Shown one piece after another: positions 24,311 to 32,905 of a DNA stretch of 64,000 nucleotides (position 1 is the first letter of the stretch; every line of letters begins with the position of its first letter). Source of the stretch: Planctomycetaceae bacterium (GTDB lineage Bacteria > Planctomycetota > Phycisphaerae > SM23-33). The translations under genes and the position numbers were made by a program. Location of the stretch: NCBI GenBank assembly GCA_021371965.1, contig JAJFVE010000019.1:1-64000 (forward strand), given 5' to 3'. Below the pieces are notes generated by a model, which was not told where the DNA came from, searched no databases, and saw only the letters and a program-made list of their open reading frames with translations.

Positions 24311-25291
24311 ATGAGGCTCATAGACATGGTTCGCCAGGCCGGCCGGCGGCTGGTGGTTCCGCTGGCTGGATATCCTGCCGTCAATCTCACCTGCTCGACC
24401 GTCAAGCAGAACGAGTTTAACGCGGAGCTGCAGGCCCGCTCGCTGTATAAGCTCACGGAACTGACGGCACCGGACATGCTCTTTACCATGATGGACCTGT
24501 CCATCGAGGCCGGCGCCCTGGGCCTGCCCGTGCGGTTCCCCATCGACGAGTCGGCCTCAGTCGAGTGGCACCCGATCAAAGCCGTTGCCGACCTCGATCA
24601 GTACAAGGTGATCGACCCGGTCTATGACGGCCGCGTGTGGGTCTTCCTCGAAACCACGCGGCTGCTCAAGGCCAAGCTCGACATCCCCATCGGGGCGTAT
24701 GTCATCGGCCCCTTCACGCTGGCCGGGCTGATGATGGGCGCCAACGACATCGCCATGGCCACCATCGAGACCCCGGAGGTCGTCCAGGCCACCGTCAACT
24801 TCTGCGAGCGCGTCGTCATCGACTTCGCCAAGTCGCTCCAGCAAGCCGGCGCCGATGCCATCTGCATCCTCGACCCGACGTCGGTCATCCTCTCACCCAG
24901 CGCCTACTGGGAGTTCGCCGGCCGCAGCCTCGAGAACGTCGTTCGCCACCTCGACACGCGGACGATCCTGCACGTGTGCGGGCAGACCTCGCACCTGCTG
25001 GAGAACATGTGCCGCACCGGCGCGCAAGGCCTGAGCCTGGACTCGATGGTCCCCTTCGAGAAGATCATGCCCCGCCTGCCCGGCGACGTGGTGCTCATCG
25101 GCAACGTCGACCCCGTCGGCACGATGCTCCAGGGCGGCCGCGAGAAAGTCCGCCGGGACGCCACCGCCCTGCTCGAAGCGATGCGCCCCTACAAGAACTT
25201 CATCATGTCCACCGGCTGCGACCTGCCCGCCGAGACCCCGATCGAAAACATCGTAGAACTGGTCGAGACGACCAAACAGTTCAAGATGTAA
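24311..25291 (+). CDS. Uroporphyrinogen decarboxylase-fold methyltransferase (MtaA/CmuA-like)
   Basis: 326 residues; ATG 24311 with AGGAG 8 nt upstream. TIM-barrel of the URO-D superfamily. The zinc site of the methyltransferase branch is visible: HVCGQTSHLL (HxC) and a later cysteine in STGCDLP. GNVDPVGTMLQGG is also typical. Such enzymes move methyl groups from a corrinoid protein to a thiol such as coenzyme M, or in bacteria to other acceptors. No corrinoid partner or reductive activator is adjacent; the corrinoid-like protein at 41296-42051 is 16 kb away and lacks the usual histidine. The substrate is unknown. Confidence 0.85.
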   Translation: MRLIDMVRQAGRRLVVPLAGYPAVNLTCSTVKQNEFNAELQARSLYKLTELTAPDMLFTMMDLSIEAGALGLPVRFPIDESASVEWHPIKAVADLDQYKVIDPVYDGRVWVFLETTRLLKAKLDIPIGAYVIGPFTLAGLMMGANDIAMATIETPEVVQATVNFCERVVIDFAKSLQQAGADAICILDPTSVILSPSAYWEFAGRSLENVVRHLDTRTILHVCGQTSHLLENMCRTGAQGLSLDSMVPFEKIMPRLPGDVVLIGNVDPVGTMLQGGREKVRRDATALLEAMRPYKNFIMSTGCDLPAETPIENIVELVETTKQFKM

Positions 25292-25440
25292 GACCGCCAA
25301 TGGATGGGCAGGTAGCTTGATTCATTAGACAGGCGCTCGATTCTCGCGCAAGTGCAGAGGAATACCAGCATTTCGCGTGTTATACCTTCCAGACCTCGGA
25401 CCCGTTGGCGCACTTGCGCCCGCCTTTGAAGGAGGCTTAC

Positions 25441-26949
25441 GTGACCAAGCGACTTGTGTTACTGATGTGTGTTGTGGCTCTGGCCGTGCGTTTCGCCGCG
25501 GCCGCGGACGTGCCGGCGGCTGTCTCGGGCGTGGTTTATCTCGATGCCAACGGCAATGGCAAGTTGGACGCCGGCGAGAAGCCGCTGGCCGGCGTGCGGG
25601 TGACGGACGGCGTGAACATCGTCACCAGCGCGGCCGACGGAACGTACACGGTCAAGATCGCCCCGGACCCGACGACCCCCCAGGCGGGCTCGCGCGTGGT
25701 GGCGATCAACTGGCCCAGCGAGACCTGGCCCAGCGGCAAGTGGTGGGCGCGGCTGGACCAGATCACAGACGCGGCGCACGTGAACTTCGGCCTGCGGCAG
25801 GAGAAGCAGGCGCTGCCGTTTGCGTTCATGCACGTCAGCGACGACCATGCCGCCGGCGCCACGTACAACCTGATCGGCCCGGCCGCCGGGCGGCTCAAGC
25901 CGCTGCTGCGGTTCTGCATCAACACCAGCGACAGCGCCGGGGATGTCGAATCCACCGCCCGCCTGGCGGCAAACGCCGCAAAGTTCGTTGTACCTGTGAT
26001 GACCGTGCCGGGTAATCACGACATCGTCGGCGGCCATGGCGTCCACCGACTTGAACAGACGCCCGTCGCCGGCAACGGTTCGTATACCACGAACATGGGC
26101 GCCATCCGCTGGTCGTTCGATTACGCCGGCGTGCACTTCGTCGGCCTGGACTGGATGGACCCCTCGATCCCCGAGGACGTCAACGGCTCAGTGCCGCAAG
26201 TGGCCGCGGACTGGCTGGAGAAGGACCTCGCGGCCGTCAAGCCCGGCACGCGCATCTTCGCGTTCGTGCATTTTCCCACCGGCTGCCAGAAGTACTACGA
26301 CCTGATCGCCAAATATAAGGTTGCGCACGTTTTCGGCGGGCACAATCACGAGCACCGCTTCTACAACTTCGGCGGCGTCCCGGCCGTCACGGCGATCAAC
26401 TTCATGGCCGGCGGCAATCTCATCATCGTGCAGGAGAACGACTTTACGCTGGGTGAGTTCTGCCTGGGCTACAAAGGCCCCGACCATCACATCAAGCGCT
26501 GCTCGCTGGCCAAGATGCCTGCCGTGCTGGGCACGTCCAAGGCGCGCGAGGTTGCCCCGCAATCGCTGGCGACGAAATCGCTTTCCGGCGCGGCCGCCCC
26601 GATTGCCACGCCTGGCGCCAAGGGCGTGCGCATCGCGATGGAACTGACCCCTGGCACGGCAAGTAAAGTCGGCATCAAGATCGCCGCCAGTCCCAAGCCC
26701 GTCGAGATCGTCTGGACCGGCACGCAGATTGAAATAGCCGGCGTGCCCGTTCCGTCCGGCTGGGAAGACTACGACGGCAAGACCCTGCTGTGGAACGTCC
26801 TGATCGACGGAGCGAGGATCGACTTCTACGCCAACAAACGCCACCACCTGGCCAAGGCCCTCAAGGTCGACGCCGTCGAAAGCGTGACGTTCTTCGCTGA
26901 CGGCGGTGCGGCAACCGTGAAGAAGGCAGAAGTCTTCGGCCTGAAGTAG
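25441..26949 (+). CDS. Secreted calcineurin-like phosphoesterase with SdrD-B domain (paralogue)
   Basis: 502 residues from GTG 25441, chosen for the AAGGAGG 5 nt upstream and the signal peptide that follows (LVLLMCVVALAVRFAAAAD). SdrD-B domain with YLDANGNGKLDAGEKPLAG, then phosphoesterase blocks HVSDDHAAG, CINTSDSAG, TVPGNHDIV, FVHFPTG and FGGHNHEH, and a C-terminal beta domain. Note INTSDSAGD, where the paralogue at 18020-19549 has FNTGDMGYA: the usual GD is SD here, which may weaken metal binding. Substrate unknown. Confidence 0.9.
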   Translation: MTKRLVLLMCVVALAVRFAAAADVPAAVSGVVYLDANGNGKLDAGEKPLAGVRVTDGVNIVTSAADGTYTVKIAPDPTTPQAGSRVVAINWPSETWPSGKWWARLDQITDAAHVNFGLRQEKQALPFAFMHVSDDHAAGATYNLIGPAAGRLKPLLRFCINTSDSAGDVESTARLAANAAKFVVPVMTVPGNHDIVGGHGVHRLEQTPVAGNGSYTTNMGAIRWSFDYAGVHFVGLDWMDPSIPEDVNGSVPQVAADWLEKDLAAVKPGTRIFAFVHFPTGCQKYYDLIAKYKVAHVFGGHNHEHRFYNFGGVPAVTAINFMAGGNLIIVQENDFTLGEFCLGYKGPDHHIKRCSLAKMPAVLGTSKAREVAPQSLATKSLSGAAAPIATPGAKGVRIAMELTPGTASKVGIKIAASPKPVEIVWTGTQIEIAGVPVPSGWEDYDGKTLLWNVLIDGARIDFYANKRHHLAKALKVDAVESVTFFADGGAATVKKAEVFGLK

Positions 26950-26988
26950 GCAGAGGCGGGTGGCATGGCGACAGGCATCCAGGGCCCA

Positions 26989-27960
26989 TCAAGCGCCGGC
27001 AGCGTCGTTGCGGTTCTTCTTCCGCCATGCCCGCGGCGACAGGCCCGTCTGCGCCTGCAGGGTCGATCGCAGGTGATGCTCATCACGGTAGCCGCACGTG
27101 GCCGCGATCTCGTGGACCTTGTATTGGCTGCCGGCCAGAAGGTCTATCGCGCGGGAGAATCGCTTGTGGCGGATCTGCCAGCCCACCGGCGTGCCCAGGT
27201 GCAGTTTGAAAGCGTTGTTCAACGCCGAAACGGACATCCCCGCCGCTACGGCGATGTCACCCACACCAAGCCGCGGATTGGTGTAGTCTTGCCAGATGTG
27301 CCTCAAAGCCCGCGCGACACGCACGTCCGGCACGGCCAGGATGTCGGTGCTCTGACGCTCGGCCACGCCGGAGGGTTCGATCAGCATCGGACTTTTCGCC
27401 ACGCGCCGGCCGGACATCAGGTCGTCGAGCAGCCTGGCGGCCTGGTAGCCGTACTGATGGTAATCCACGCAAACGCTGGAAAGCGGGACAGACGACGACT
27501 CGCAGATGACTGGGTCGTTTCCCATTCCGATGACGGCGACCTCTTCGGGGACGGCCAACCCGGCAAGACCGCACGCATCAACCACCATGCGAGCTGTCCC
27601 ATCGCTGAATCCCATGATGCCCAGCGGCCGAGGCAACGCCGCGATTCGCCGCCCCAGGGCCAGGGCATCGTGGCGCTGCGAGGATAAGAAGTCATCTTCT
27701 ATCACCGCTGCTCCGCCTTTGCGGGCGGCTTGAAGGAATCCCTCCAGCCGTTGCTTGCATTCGGGGTGTCCTGAACCCCCGACAAACGCCAGGTGGCGGA
27801 ACCCGCGGCCCAGCAGCGACTCGGCGGCCATCCTGCCGGCGGCCTTGTTGTCCACAAGAACCACTCTCGCTCCCGGCGGCGATAGCAGGGAGAGGCTCAC
27901 TGTCGGCACGGGATGCCTGCGCATGGCCGCAGCCAGCGCCACCGGCATATTAATCAGCAT
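26989..27960 (-). pseudogene. XylR-like regulator (LacI-type sensor + AraC HTH), 5'-truncated
   Basis: From about 27960 down, the frame encodes a periplasmic-binding-like sensor (VLVDNKAAGRMAAESLLGRG; FRHLAFVGGSGHPECKQRL; MGFSDGTARMVVDACGLAG) and a C-terminal AraC helix-turn-helix pair (LGVGDIAVAAGMSVSALN; VHEIAATCGYRDEHHLRS). XylR-type proteins have about 60 more residues at the N-terminus. Upstream of about 27960 the frame reads through antisense of a PEP-CTERM gene, which is not a plausible N-terminus. An in-frame ATG at 27960 could still give a shortened protein. Confidence 0.7.
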
Positions 27961-28156
27961 CGCGCTGTTTGATACCGGCGCGGCCATCAGCGGCACGCTG
28001 GGGGCAACTCTCAGTGGCAAGATCGGGAGCTTCGATGGCACGTTGAGCCTGGGCGATTCAGGTCACGACATCCTGTTGACGGTCGTCCCCGAGCCGGCGA
28101 CGATGAGCCTGGTGGTTCTGGGCGGCCTGGCAGCCTTGATCCGCCGCAGGAGATAG
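27955..28156 (+). pseudogene. C-terminal remnant of a PEP-CTERM protein
   Basis: The plus frame encodes ALFDTGAAISGTLGATLSGK and ends VVPEPATMSLVVLGG, a further 5 hydrophobic residues and LIRRRR: the PEP motif, membrane helix and arginine cluster of exosortase substrates. Upstream of about 27955 the frame is antisense to the regulator. The signal peptide and body of the protein are gone. A perfect terminator follows the stop. Confidence 0.75.
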
Positions 28157-28183
28157 CCGTTTCAAAACGAGTGCAGCCATCAC

Positions 28184-28222
28184 AAGACCGCCGCGTTCTC
28201 GCAGATCGCGGCGGTCTTTTAT
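28184..28222 (+). terminator. Rho-independent terminator after the PEP-CTERM remnant
   Basis: AAGACCGCCGCG pairs with CGCGGCGGTCTT around an 11-nt loop, followed by a short T-run. Confidence 0.9.
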
Positions 28223-28248
28223 GCGCCGGCGGGGTTACAGTAATGTGA

Positions 28249-28271
28249 AGTGCGGCAGCTGCTGCCGCACT
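28249..28271. repeat. Perfect short hairpin repeat
   Basis: AGTGCGGCAG and CTGCCGCACT with a 3-nt loop, just before the transglutaminase-like gene. It resembles the other tight-loop palindromes of this window. Confidence 0.7.
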
Positions 28272-28318
28272 CCATAGTTCGCCTTTGGAGCGTTACTCCT
28301 CAACGAGGTGACCGTGTG

Positions 28319-29758
28319 ATGAAACGATTGAACTGGATGCTTGCAGCGATGATCGCGGCGACGCTGGCCCTGCCGCTGGCGGCGCTGGCTGAAACGCCGA
28401 CATTCCTGATCGACCCGTCCCCCGTCCTGCGCCCCGAGGCGCGCGAGGTGACGGAACTCTTCCGCCACGAGCACGCGGTTTCGCCGGGCGTGCCGATCCC
28501 CGACGGCTACGTCGATGGCGGACGCGGGATGGGCATCCAGTCCAGCGGCCGCGTCACCAGCAGCCGCGAGATCCTCGTCGTCGACCGCGTCAAGGACAAG
28601 CGTCTGCAGGAGTCGCTTAAGTTCGCCCGCAGCCCCGAGCTGTTGGCCCTCAAGCCCCAGGAGCGTGCCCTGCGCATCCAGAAGCACATCCATTACATCA
28701 TGGGCCACCGCAAAGACCGCGTGACGCCGCTGCGCAACGTCGACGCCCTCGACGGCAAGTATGGCGGCAAGGGCGTGCTCATCGGCGACGTGGGCGATCT
28801 GTGCAACGACGGCGTCTGCCGCCACCAGTCGCTGATGTTCAAGGTGCTTGGCGACGAGGCCGGGCTGAACGTGGCCATCACGCGCGGCTACCTCGGCGGC
28901 GGCGGAGCCCACGCGTGGAACGAAGTGCACATGGACGACGGCACAATCTTCGTCTTCGACGTGCTCAACTCGAAGCATTTCTACGGCATCAAGAGTTCCG
29001 GCGCCGACAAGTTCCTCAACATGGCCCGCCGCCCGATGTACGCCGGCGGCGTGCTGCCCCGCCGCTCGCCGTGGATCGCCCCCGCCGAGACGACTGCGGT
29101 CGGCAAGAGCATGATCAAGATCTTCGCTCCCGCGATGAAACAGCAGATCTTCTACACCCTGGACGGCTCGGAGCCCACCAAGAACTCGCTGCGCTACACG
29201 CAGCCGGTGCCGCTGGACAAGGCCGCCACCGTCAAGGCAGTCGCCTTCAACTCCAAGGATGAGCCCAGCAAGGTCGTCTCCAAGCGCCTAGGCGTGCTGG
29301 AGTGGCTGGCGCCGGTGACGGCGACGGACGTCAAGAGCGGGCTGAAGTTCGGCTATTATGACGCCAAAGACGCCAAGGACGTTCCGGACTTCGAGACGCT
29401 CAAGGCCGAGAAGACCGGCCGCTGCGACACATTCGACATCAGTCCCGGCAAGGGCAAGGACCACTTCGCGATGCTGTTCAGCGGATACATCCGCATCAGC
29501 GCCGACGGCGTGTACACCTTCAGCGTCACCGCCGACGACGGCGCGAAGTTGTGGATCGGCAAGGATTGCGTGGTCGACAACGGCGGCCGTCACGGCCCGC
29601 AGACCCGCAGCGGCACAGTCGCCCTCAAAGCAGGCCTGCACCCGCTGAAGATGGGCTACTTCGACTATGTCGCCGACGAGACTCTCTCGGTAACCTGGAA
29701 AACCGCCACCGCCCCCGAGGCCCCAGTTCCCGCCTCGGCGCTGGTCAGCCCAAACTGA
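28319..29758 (+). CDS. Secreted transglutaminase-like protein with chitobiase-type and PA14 domains
   Basis: 479 residues from ATG 28319 (GAGGTGA upstream), with a signal peptide (MLAAMIAATLALPLAALAE). Domain 1 is transglutaminase-like: NDGVCRHQSLMF supplies the cysteine, GAHAWNEVHMDDG the histidine, and FVFDVLN the aspartate of a Cys-His-Asp triad. Domain 2 is a chitobiase C-terminal-like repeat (IFYTLDGSEPTKNSLRY). Domain 3 is PA14-like (YIRISADGVYTFSVTADDG; AKLWIGKDCVVDNGG), usually carbohydrate-binding. It probably acts on extracellular proteins or glycans; the target is unknown. Confidence 0.85.
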   Translation: MKRLNWMLAAMIAATLALPLAALAETPTFLIDPSPVLRPEAREVTELFRHEHAVSPGVPIPDGYVDGGRGMGIQSSGRVTSSREILVVDRVKDKRLQESLKFARSPELLALKPQERALRIQKHIHYIMGHRKDRVTPLRNVDALDGKYGGKGVLIGDVGDLCNDGVCRHQSLMFKVLGDEAGLNVAITRGYLGGGGAHAWNEVHMDDGTIFVFDVLNSKHFYGIKSSGADKFLNMARRPMYAGGVLPRRSPWIAPAETTAVGKSMIKIFAPAMKQQIFYTLDGSEPTKNSLRYTQPVPLDKAATVKAVAFNSKDEPSKVVSKRLGVLEWLAPVTATDVKSGLKFGYYDAKDAKDVPDFETLKAEKTGRCDTFDISPGKGKDHFAMLFSGYIRISADGVYTFSVTADDGAKLWIGKDCVVDNGGRHGPQTRSGTVALKAGLHPLKMGYFDYVADETLSVTWKTATAPEAPVPASALVSPN

Positions 29759-29762
29759 AGTA

Positions 29763-29816
29763 GCATGGGCGTCTCGCCCATAAGTAGCACGGGCATCTTG
29801 CCCGTGCTCCCTGAAC
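29763..29816. repeat. Palindromic repeat pair upstream of the beta-helix gene
   Basis: Two hairpins: ATGGGCG-TCT-CGCCCAT and GCACGGGCA-TCT-TGCCCGTGC. The whole block is found again in inverted orientation at 31890-31937, on the other side of the beta-helix gene. The hairpins belong to the same tight-loop family as those in pbpC. Confidence 0.85.
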
Positions 29817-29832
29817 AGGAAATAGAAGTTCC

Positions 29833-31881
29833 ATGCTCCACGTCCGCATCGCCATCCTGCTTGTGCTATACGGAGTCCCCGCCATGGCCGCAACAACTGA
29901 GTTCTACGTTTCTTCTTCCGGAAACGACTCCGACCCCGGCACGAAGGACAAATCCTTCGCCACGCCGGCGCGGGCGCGCGACGCGGCGCGGAAACTCGTG
30001 GCGGCGGGGCTCAAGCAGTCCGTTACCGTCTATCTGCGCAGCGGCACGTATTATCTGCCTGACGGCCTGACGCTGGGGGCGGAAGATTCCGGCACGGCGG
30101 AGCATTCCATCACGTATTGCTCCGCCCCGGGCGAGACGGCGCGGCTTGTCGGCGGTGTGCAATTGACGCAGTGGCGGCGGCACAAGGGCGACATCTTTGC
30201 AGCCGATCTGCCCAAGGACTGCAAGGCGCTGCAACTGTTTGAAAATGGCAAGCGGATGACACTGGCGCGGCTGCCCAAGAAAGGCTACTTCCGCACCGAC
30301 GGCGGCAACAAGACGTCCTCGCTGATCTTCCACGCCGGCGACTTCGATTGCGGCGCATGGAATATCAAGACCGGCCGCGTCTTTCTCTGGCCGGTGAATG
30401 ACTGGTTCAGCCGCGAGGAACCGATCAAGTCGATTGACGCGGCCAAGCACAAGATCACCCTGGCGGGCAAGGCGATCACCATCTCGGGCAACAACCGCTT
30501 CTTCGTCCGCAACGTTCTGGACCTGCTGACGGCCCCGGGCGAGTGCGTGATCGACCAAGCCGCCGGCGTCGTCTACGCCTGGCCCGCTGACGGGCCCATC
30601 GACAAACAGACGATGGTAATTCCTGCGGCGAAGCACGTGATCGAAATTCGCGGTCGCGAGGGGGCCGCGGTTCGCAACGTTCATTTTGCGGACTTGGACA
30701 TCGGAGTGGCCAACGAGCACGCGATGATGTTCGACGGCGTCGAGGACTGCTCGGTGCAGCGGTGCCTGGTGGAGAATGCGGGCCTGTGCGGGATCAGCAT
30801 CCACGGCCACGCCCAGCGCGTCGTCGTGCGGGGCAACGAGATTCGCCAATGCGGTCATCACGGCGTGAACCTCTCGGGCCTGCGCCCGGGCCAGGCCGAC
30901 GTGAACCACCACCACGAGATCGTCAACAATCACATTCACCACTGCGGCCGCCTGATCGGCCACGGGTACGGCGTGTCGATCAGCCAGAGCGGGCACAACC
31001 GCGTGCTGCACAATCACATTCACGACATGCCTCGCTACGCCACGACGATCAAGGGCACGCGATACCAGGTGCTCAAGACGCAGGTCGCCGGCGTGACGTT
31101 CGAGAACCGCCACACGTTCCTGCACTCGCGCAACAACCTGATCGCGTACAACCACATCCACCACGTCAACCAGGACAGCCAGGACACCGGCGCGATGGAG
31201 TCGTGGGGCCCCGGGCGCGACAACGTCTACGACCATAACCTGATCCACGACGTGGGCATCGGCGGCTTCAGCCACGACCTGCAGAGCGGGATGTACCTCG
31301 ACGACGCGACGGACTATTTCACGCTCACCAACAACATCATCTATAACGTCGGCGGCAAGACGCTCAATCAGCCGATCTTCGTCAAGGGCATCGGCAACGT
31401 GATCGACAACAACGTCCTGATCGTCGCGGCCAACAACGACTGCGCCATCCGCTCGATGTTCATGGCCGACGAGCGATGCGACCACCACGCCTACACGCAC
31501 AACATTATCGTGCTGCAGAACCCCAAGGCGGTCCCCTACCACTTCTGGACCTGGAGCAACGACCGTGTGGCCGCCAGCGACCACAACGTCTTCTGGAACG
31601 CCGGCAAGCCCGTCGCAATGGGCGGCGACGTGCCGGTCAAGACTCTGCCGGCATGGCGAGCCTGGGGCGGCAAAGGCTTCGACAAGAACAGCATCGTGGC
31701 CGACCCGCTTTTTGTAGACGCGGCCGCTCACGACTACCGCCTCAAGGCGAACTCGCCGGCGCTGAAGTTGGGCATCAAGTCGATCGACACCAGCGAGATC
31801 GGCCTGCAGAAGGACTTCCCCAAGCGGTTTGAGAAGAACGGATCCGGGTGCCACGCACAACTCCGTTGTGCGTGTCCCTGA
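29833..31881 (+). CDS. Secreted right-handed beta-helix protein, probable polysaccharide-active enzyme
   Basis: 682 residues with a signal peptide (IAILLVLYGVPAMAA). The N-terminus YVSSSGNDSDPGT followed by LRSGTYYL is the usual entry of secreted beta-helix glycan-active enzymes. Many parallel-coil repeats follow (NEIRQCGHHGVNLSG; NHIHHCGRLIGHGYGVSIS; NLIHDVGIGG), then ADPLFVDAAAHDYRLKANSP at the end. The fold is shared by polysaccharide lyases and GH families such as GH120/GH141; the family cannot be fixed by eye. The last residues (GSGCHAQLRCACP) are encoded by a hairpin repeat (about 31850-31875), so the C-terminal tail is not original. Confidence 0.85.
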   Translation: MLHVRIAILLVLYGVPAMAATTEFYVSSSGNDSDPGTKDKSFATPARARDAARKLVAAGLKQSVTVYLRSGTYYLPDGLTLGAEDSGTAEHSITYCSAPGETARLVGGVQLTQWRRHKGDIFAADLPKDCKALQLFENGKRMTLARLPKKGYFRTDGGNKTSSLIFHAGDFDCGAWNIKTGRVFLWPVNDWFSREEPIKSIDAAKHKITLAGKAITISGNNRFFVRNVLDLLTAPGECVIDQAAGVVYAWPADGPIDKQTMVIPAAKHVIEIRGREGAAVRNVHFADLDIGVANEHAMMFDGVEDCSVQRCLVENAGLCGISIHGHAQRVVVRGNEIRQCGHHGVNLSGLRPGQADVNHHHEIVNNHIHHCGRLIGHGYGVSISQSGHNRVLHNHIHDMPRYATTIKGTRYQVLKTQVAGVTFENRHTFLHSRNNLIAYNHIHHVNQDSQDTGAMESWGPGRDNVYDHNLIHDVGIGGFSHDLQSGMYLDDATDYFTLTNNIIYNVGGKTLNQPIFVKGIGNVIDNNVLIVAANNDCAIRSMFMADERCDHHAYTHNIIVLQNPKAVPYHFWTWSNDRVAASDHNVFWNAGKPVAMGGDVPVKTLPAWRAWGGKGFDKNSIVADPLFVDAAAHDYRLKANSPALKLGIKSIDTSEIGLQKDFPKRFEKNGSGCHAQLRCACP

Positions 31882-31937
31882 CCGCGCAGGTTCAGGGAGC
31901 ACGGGCGGGGCCCTCTTGCTACTTATGGGCAAGATGC
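31850..31937. repeat. Repeat block at the 3' end of the beta-helix gene
   Basis: First a perfect hairpin CACGCACAAC-TCC-GTTGTGCGTG, translated as the tail of the beta-helix protein. Then 31890-31937 is an inverted, partly altered copy of 29763-29816 (shared parts include GTTCAGGGAGCACGGGC and CTACTTATGGGC). Confidence 0.8.
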
Positions 31938-32049
31938 ACATGCTGCTTTTGGCGGACGCTTTTCCTACATGGCGTGTTACAGATATATCGCAACATATGA
32001 TGCCCGGCGGCCGCGTCGGCCGGGGCACGAACTGGAAAAGGAGATTTCC

Positions 32050-32856
32050 ATGGGCAAGCGGATGAATTGGTCGTTGTTTTGTGCGGTCGCTGTCGCGGCG
32101 ACCGTGATTCTGGCGGCGGGGATGATCAGCAATGCGGCCGACGAAAAGACGGCTGCGCCGAAGCTGGCCAAGGTCGGCGACACGTACTCCCCCACGCCGG
32201 CCGAAGTGGCCGACCCCAAGGGCGACGGACCCGACGCCAAGGGCAATACCGATGACGACACGCTGGGCGCCTGGTTCGAGCTGGGCCACGCGGCCGGCAC
32301 ATACATGCGGCTGAGCCTCAATACCGCGACGATGAGCGCCGATCAGCGAGCCAACGGCATCCGCGACCCCAAGGCCCGGCGCGGCCACCAGGGCAAGGTG
32401 CGCGGCCCCATCGGCGCGTGGCTGCCCAATCCCAAAGATACCGAAGGCTGGATCTTCATGACGGACTGGGACGGCCGCGGCGAAGGCGTCTGGGGCGACA
32501 CCAAGGCCAACTGCATCATCATGCATCCCTACACCGAGAAGACAAACGCCGGCAGCGTGGCGATGACCTTCAAGGTTCCCGCGGGTGAATACTCGCTCAA
32601 ATGCAAGGCCACCGACATGACCGTCACCACCGCCGACGGCGTCAAGCTCCGAGTCGAGGTCGCCAAGGGCGGCGAGAAGGGCGCCTCCGTGGCTGAAAAG
32701 GCCTTCGGCGACAAGGGCGAAGCCTCGATCGAGTTCGAGGCCAAGAGCATCACCGTGGCCGACGGACAACTTATCCGCCTGGTGCTCGACCCCGTCGCCC
32801 ACTGGGGCGCAGACATGACCAAGATCGAGAACTTGACGATCACACGAGTGAAGTAA
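32050..32856 (+). CDS. Secreted protein of unknown function
   Basis: 268 residues; ATG 32050 with AAAGGAGA 8 nt upstream. Signal peptide (SLFCAVAVAATVILAAGM, cut near ISNAADE). The mature part is polar with an Asp-rich segment (DPKGDGPDAKGNTDDDTLG) and later beta-type repeats (FKVPAGEYSLKCKATDMTV; ITVADGQLIRLVLDPVAHWG) that look like a carbohydrate-binding or beta-sandwich domain. No catalytic motif is recognised. It lies between the beta-helix gene and a phosphoesterase gene, all on the plus strand. Confidence 0.75.
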   Translation: MGKRMNWSLFCAVAVAATVILAAGMISNAADEKTAAPKLAKVGDTYSPTPAEVADPKGDGPDAKGNTDDDTLGAWFELGHAAGTYMRLSLNTATMSADQRANGIRDPKARRGHQGKVRGPIGAWLPNPKDTEGWIFMTDWDGRGEGVWGDTKANCIIMHPYTEKTNAGSVAMTFKVPAGEYSLKCKATDMTVTTADGVKLRVEVAKGGEKGASVAEKAFGDKGEASIEFEAKSITVADGQLIRLVLDPVAHWGADMTKIENLTITRVK

Positions 32857-32905
32857 CCTCAAAGGCACCGCGGCACGGCAGCGACGAACTTACTGGAGAA
32901 TGATC

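Noticed and set aside
29866..32868. 1000-codon open frame on the minus strand
   Set aside because: It is antisense to the beta-helix gene and its neighbour, which have signal peptides and domain motifs. The frame is long only because of high GC; its translation has no known domain.
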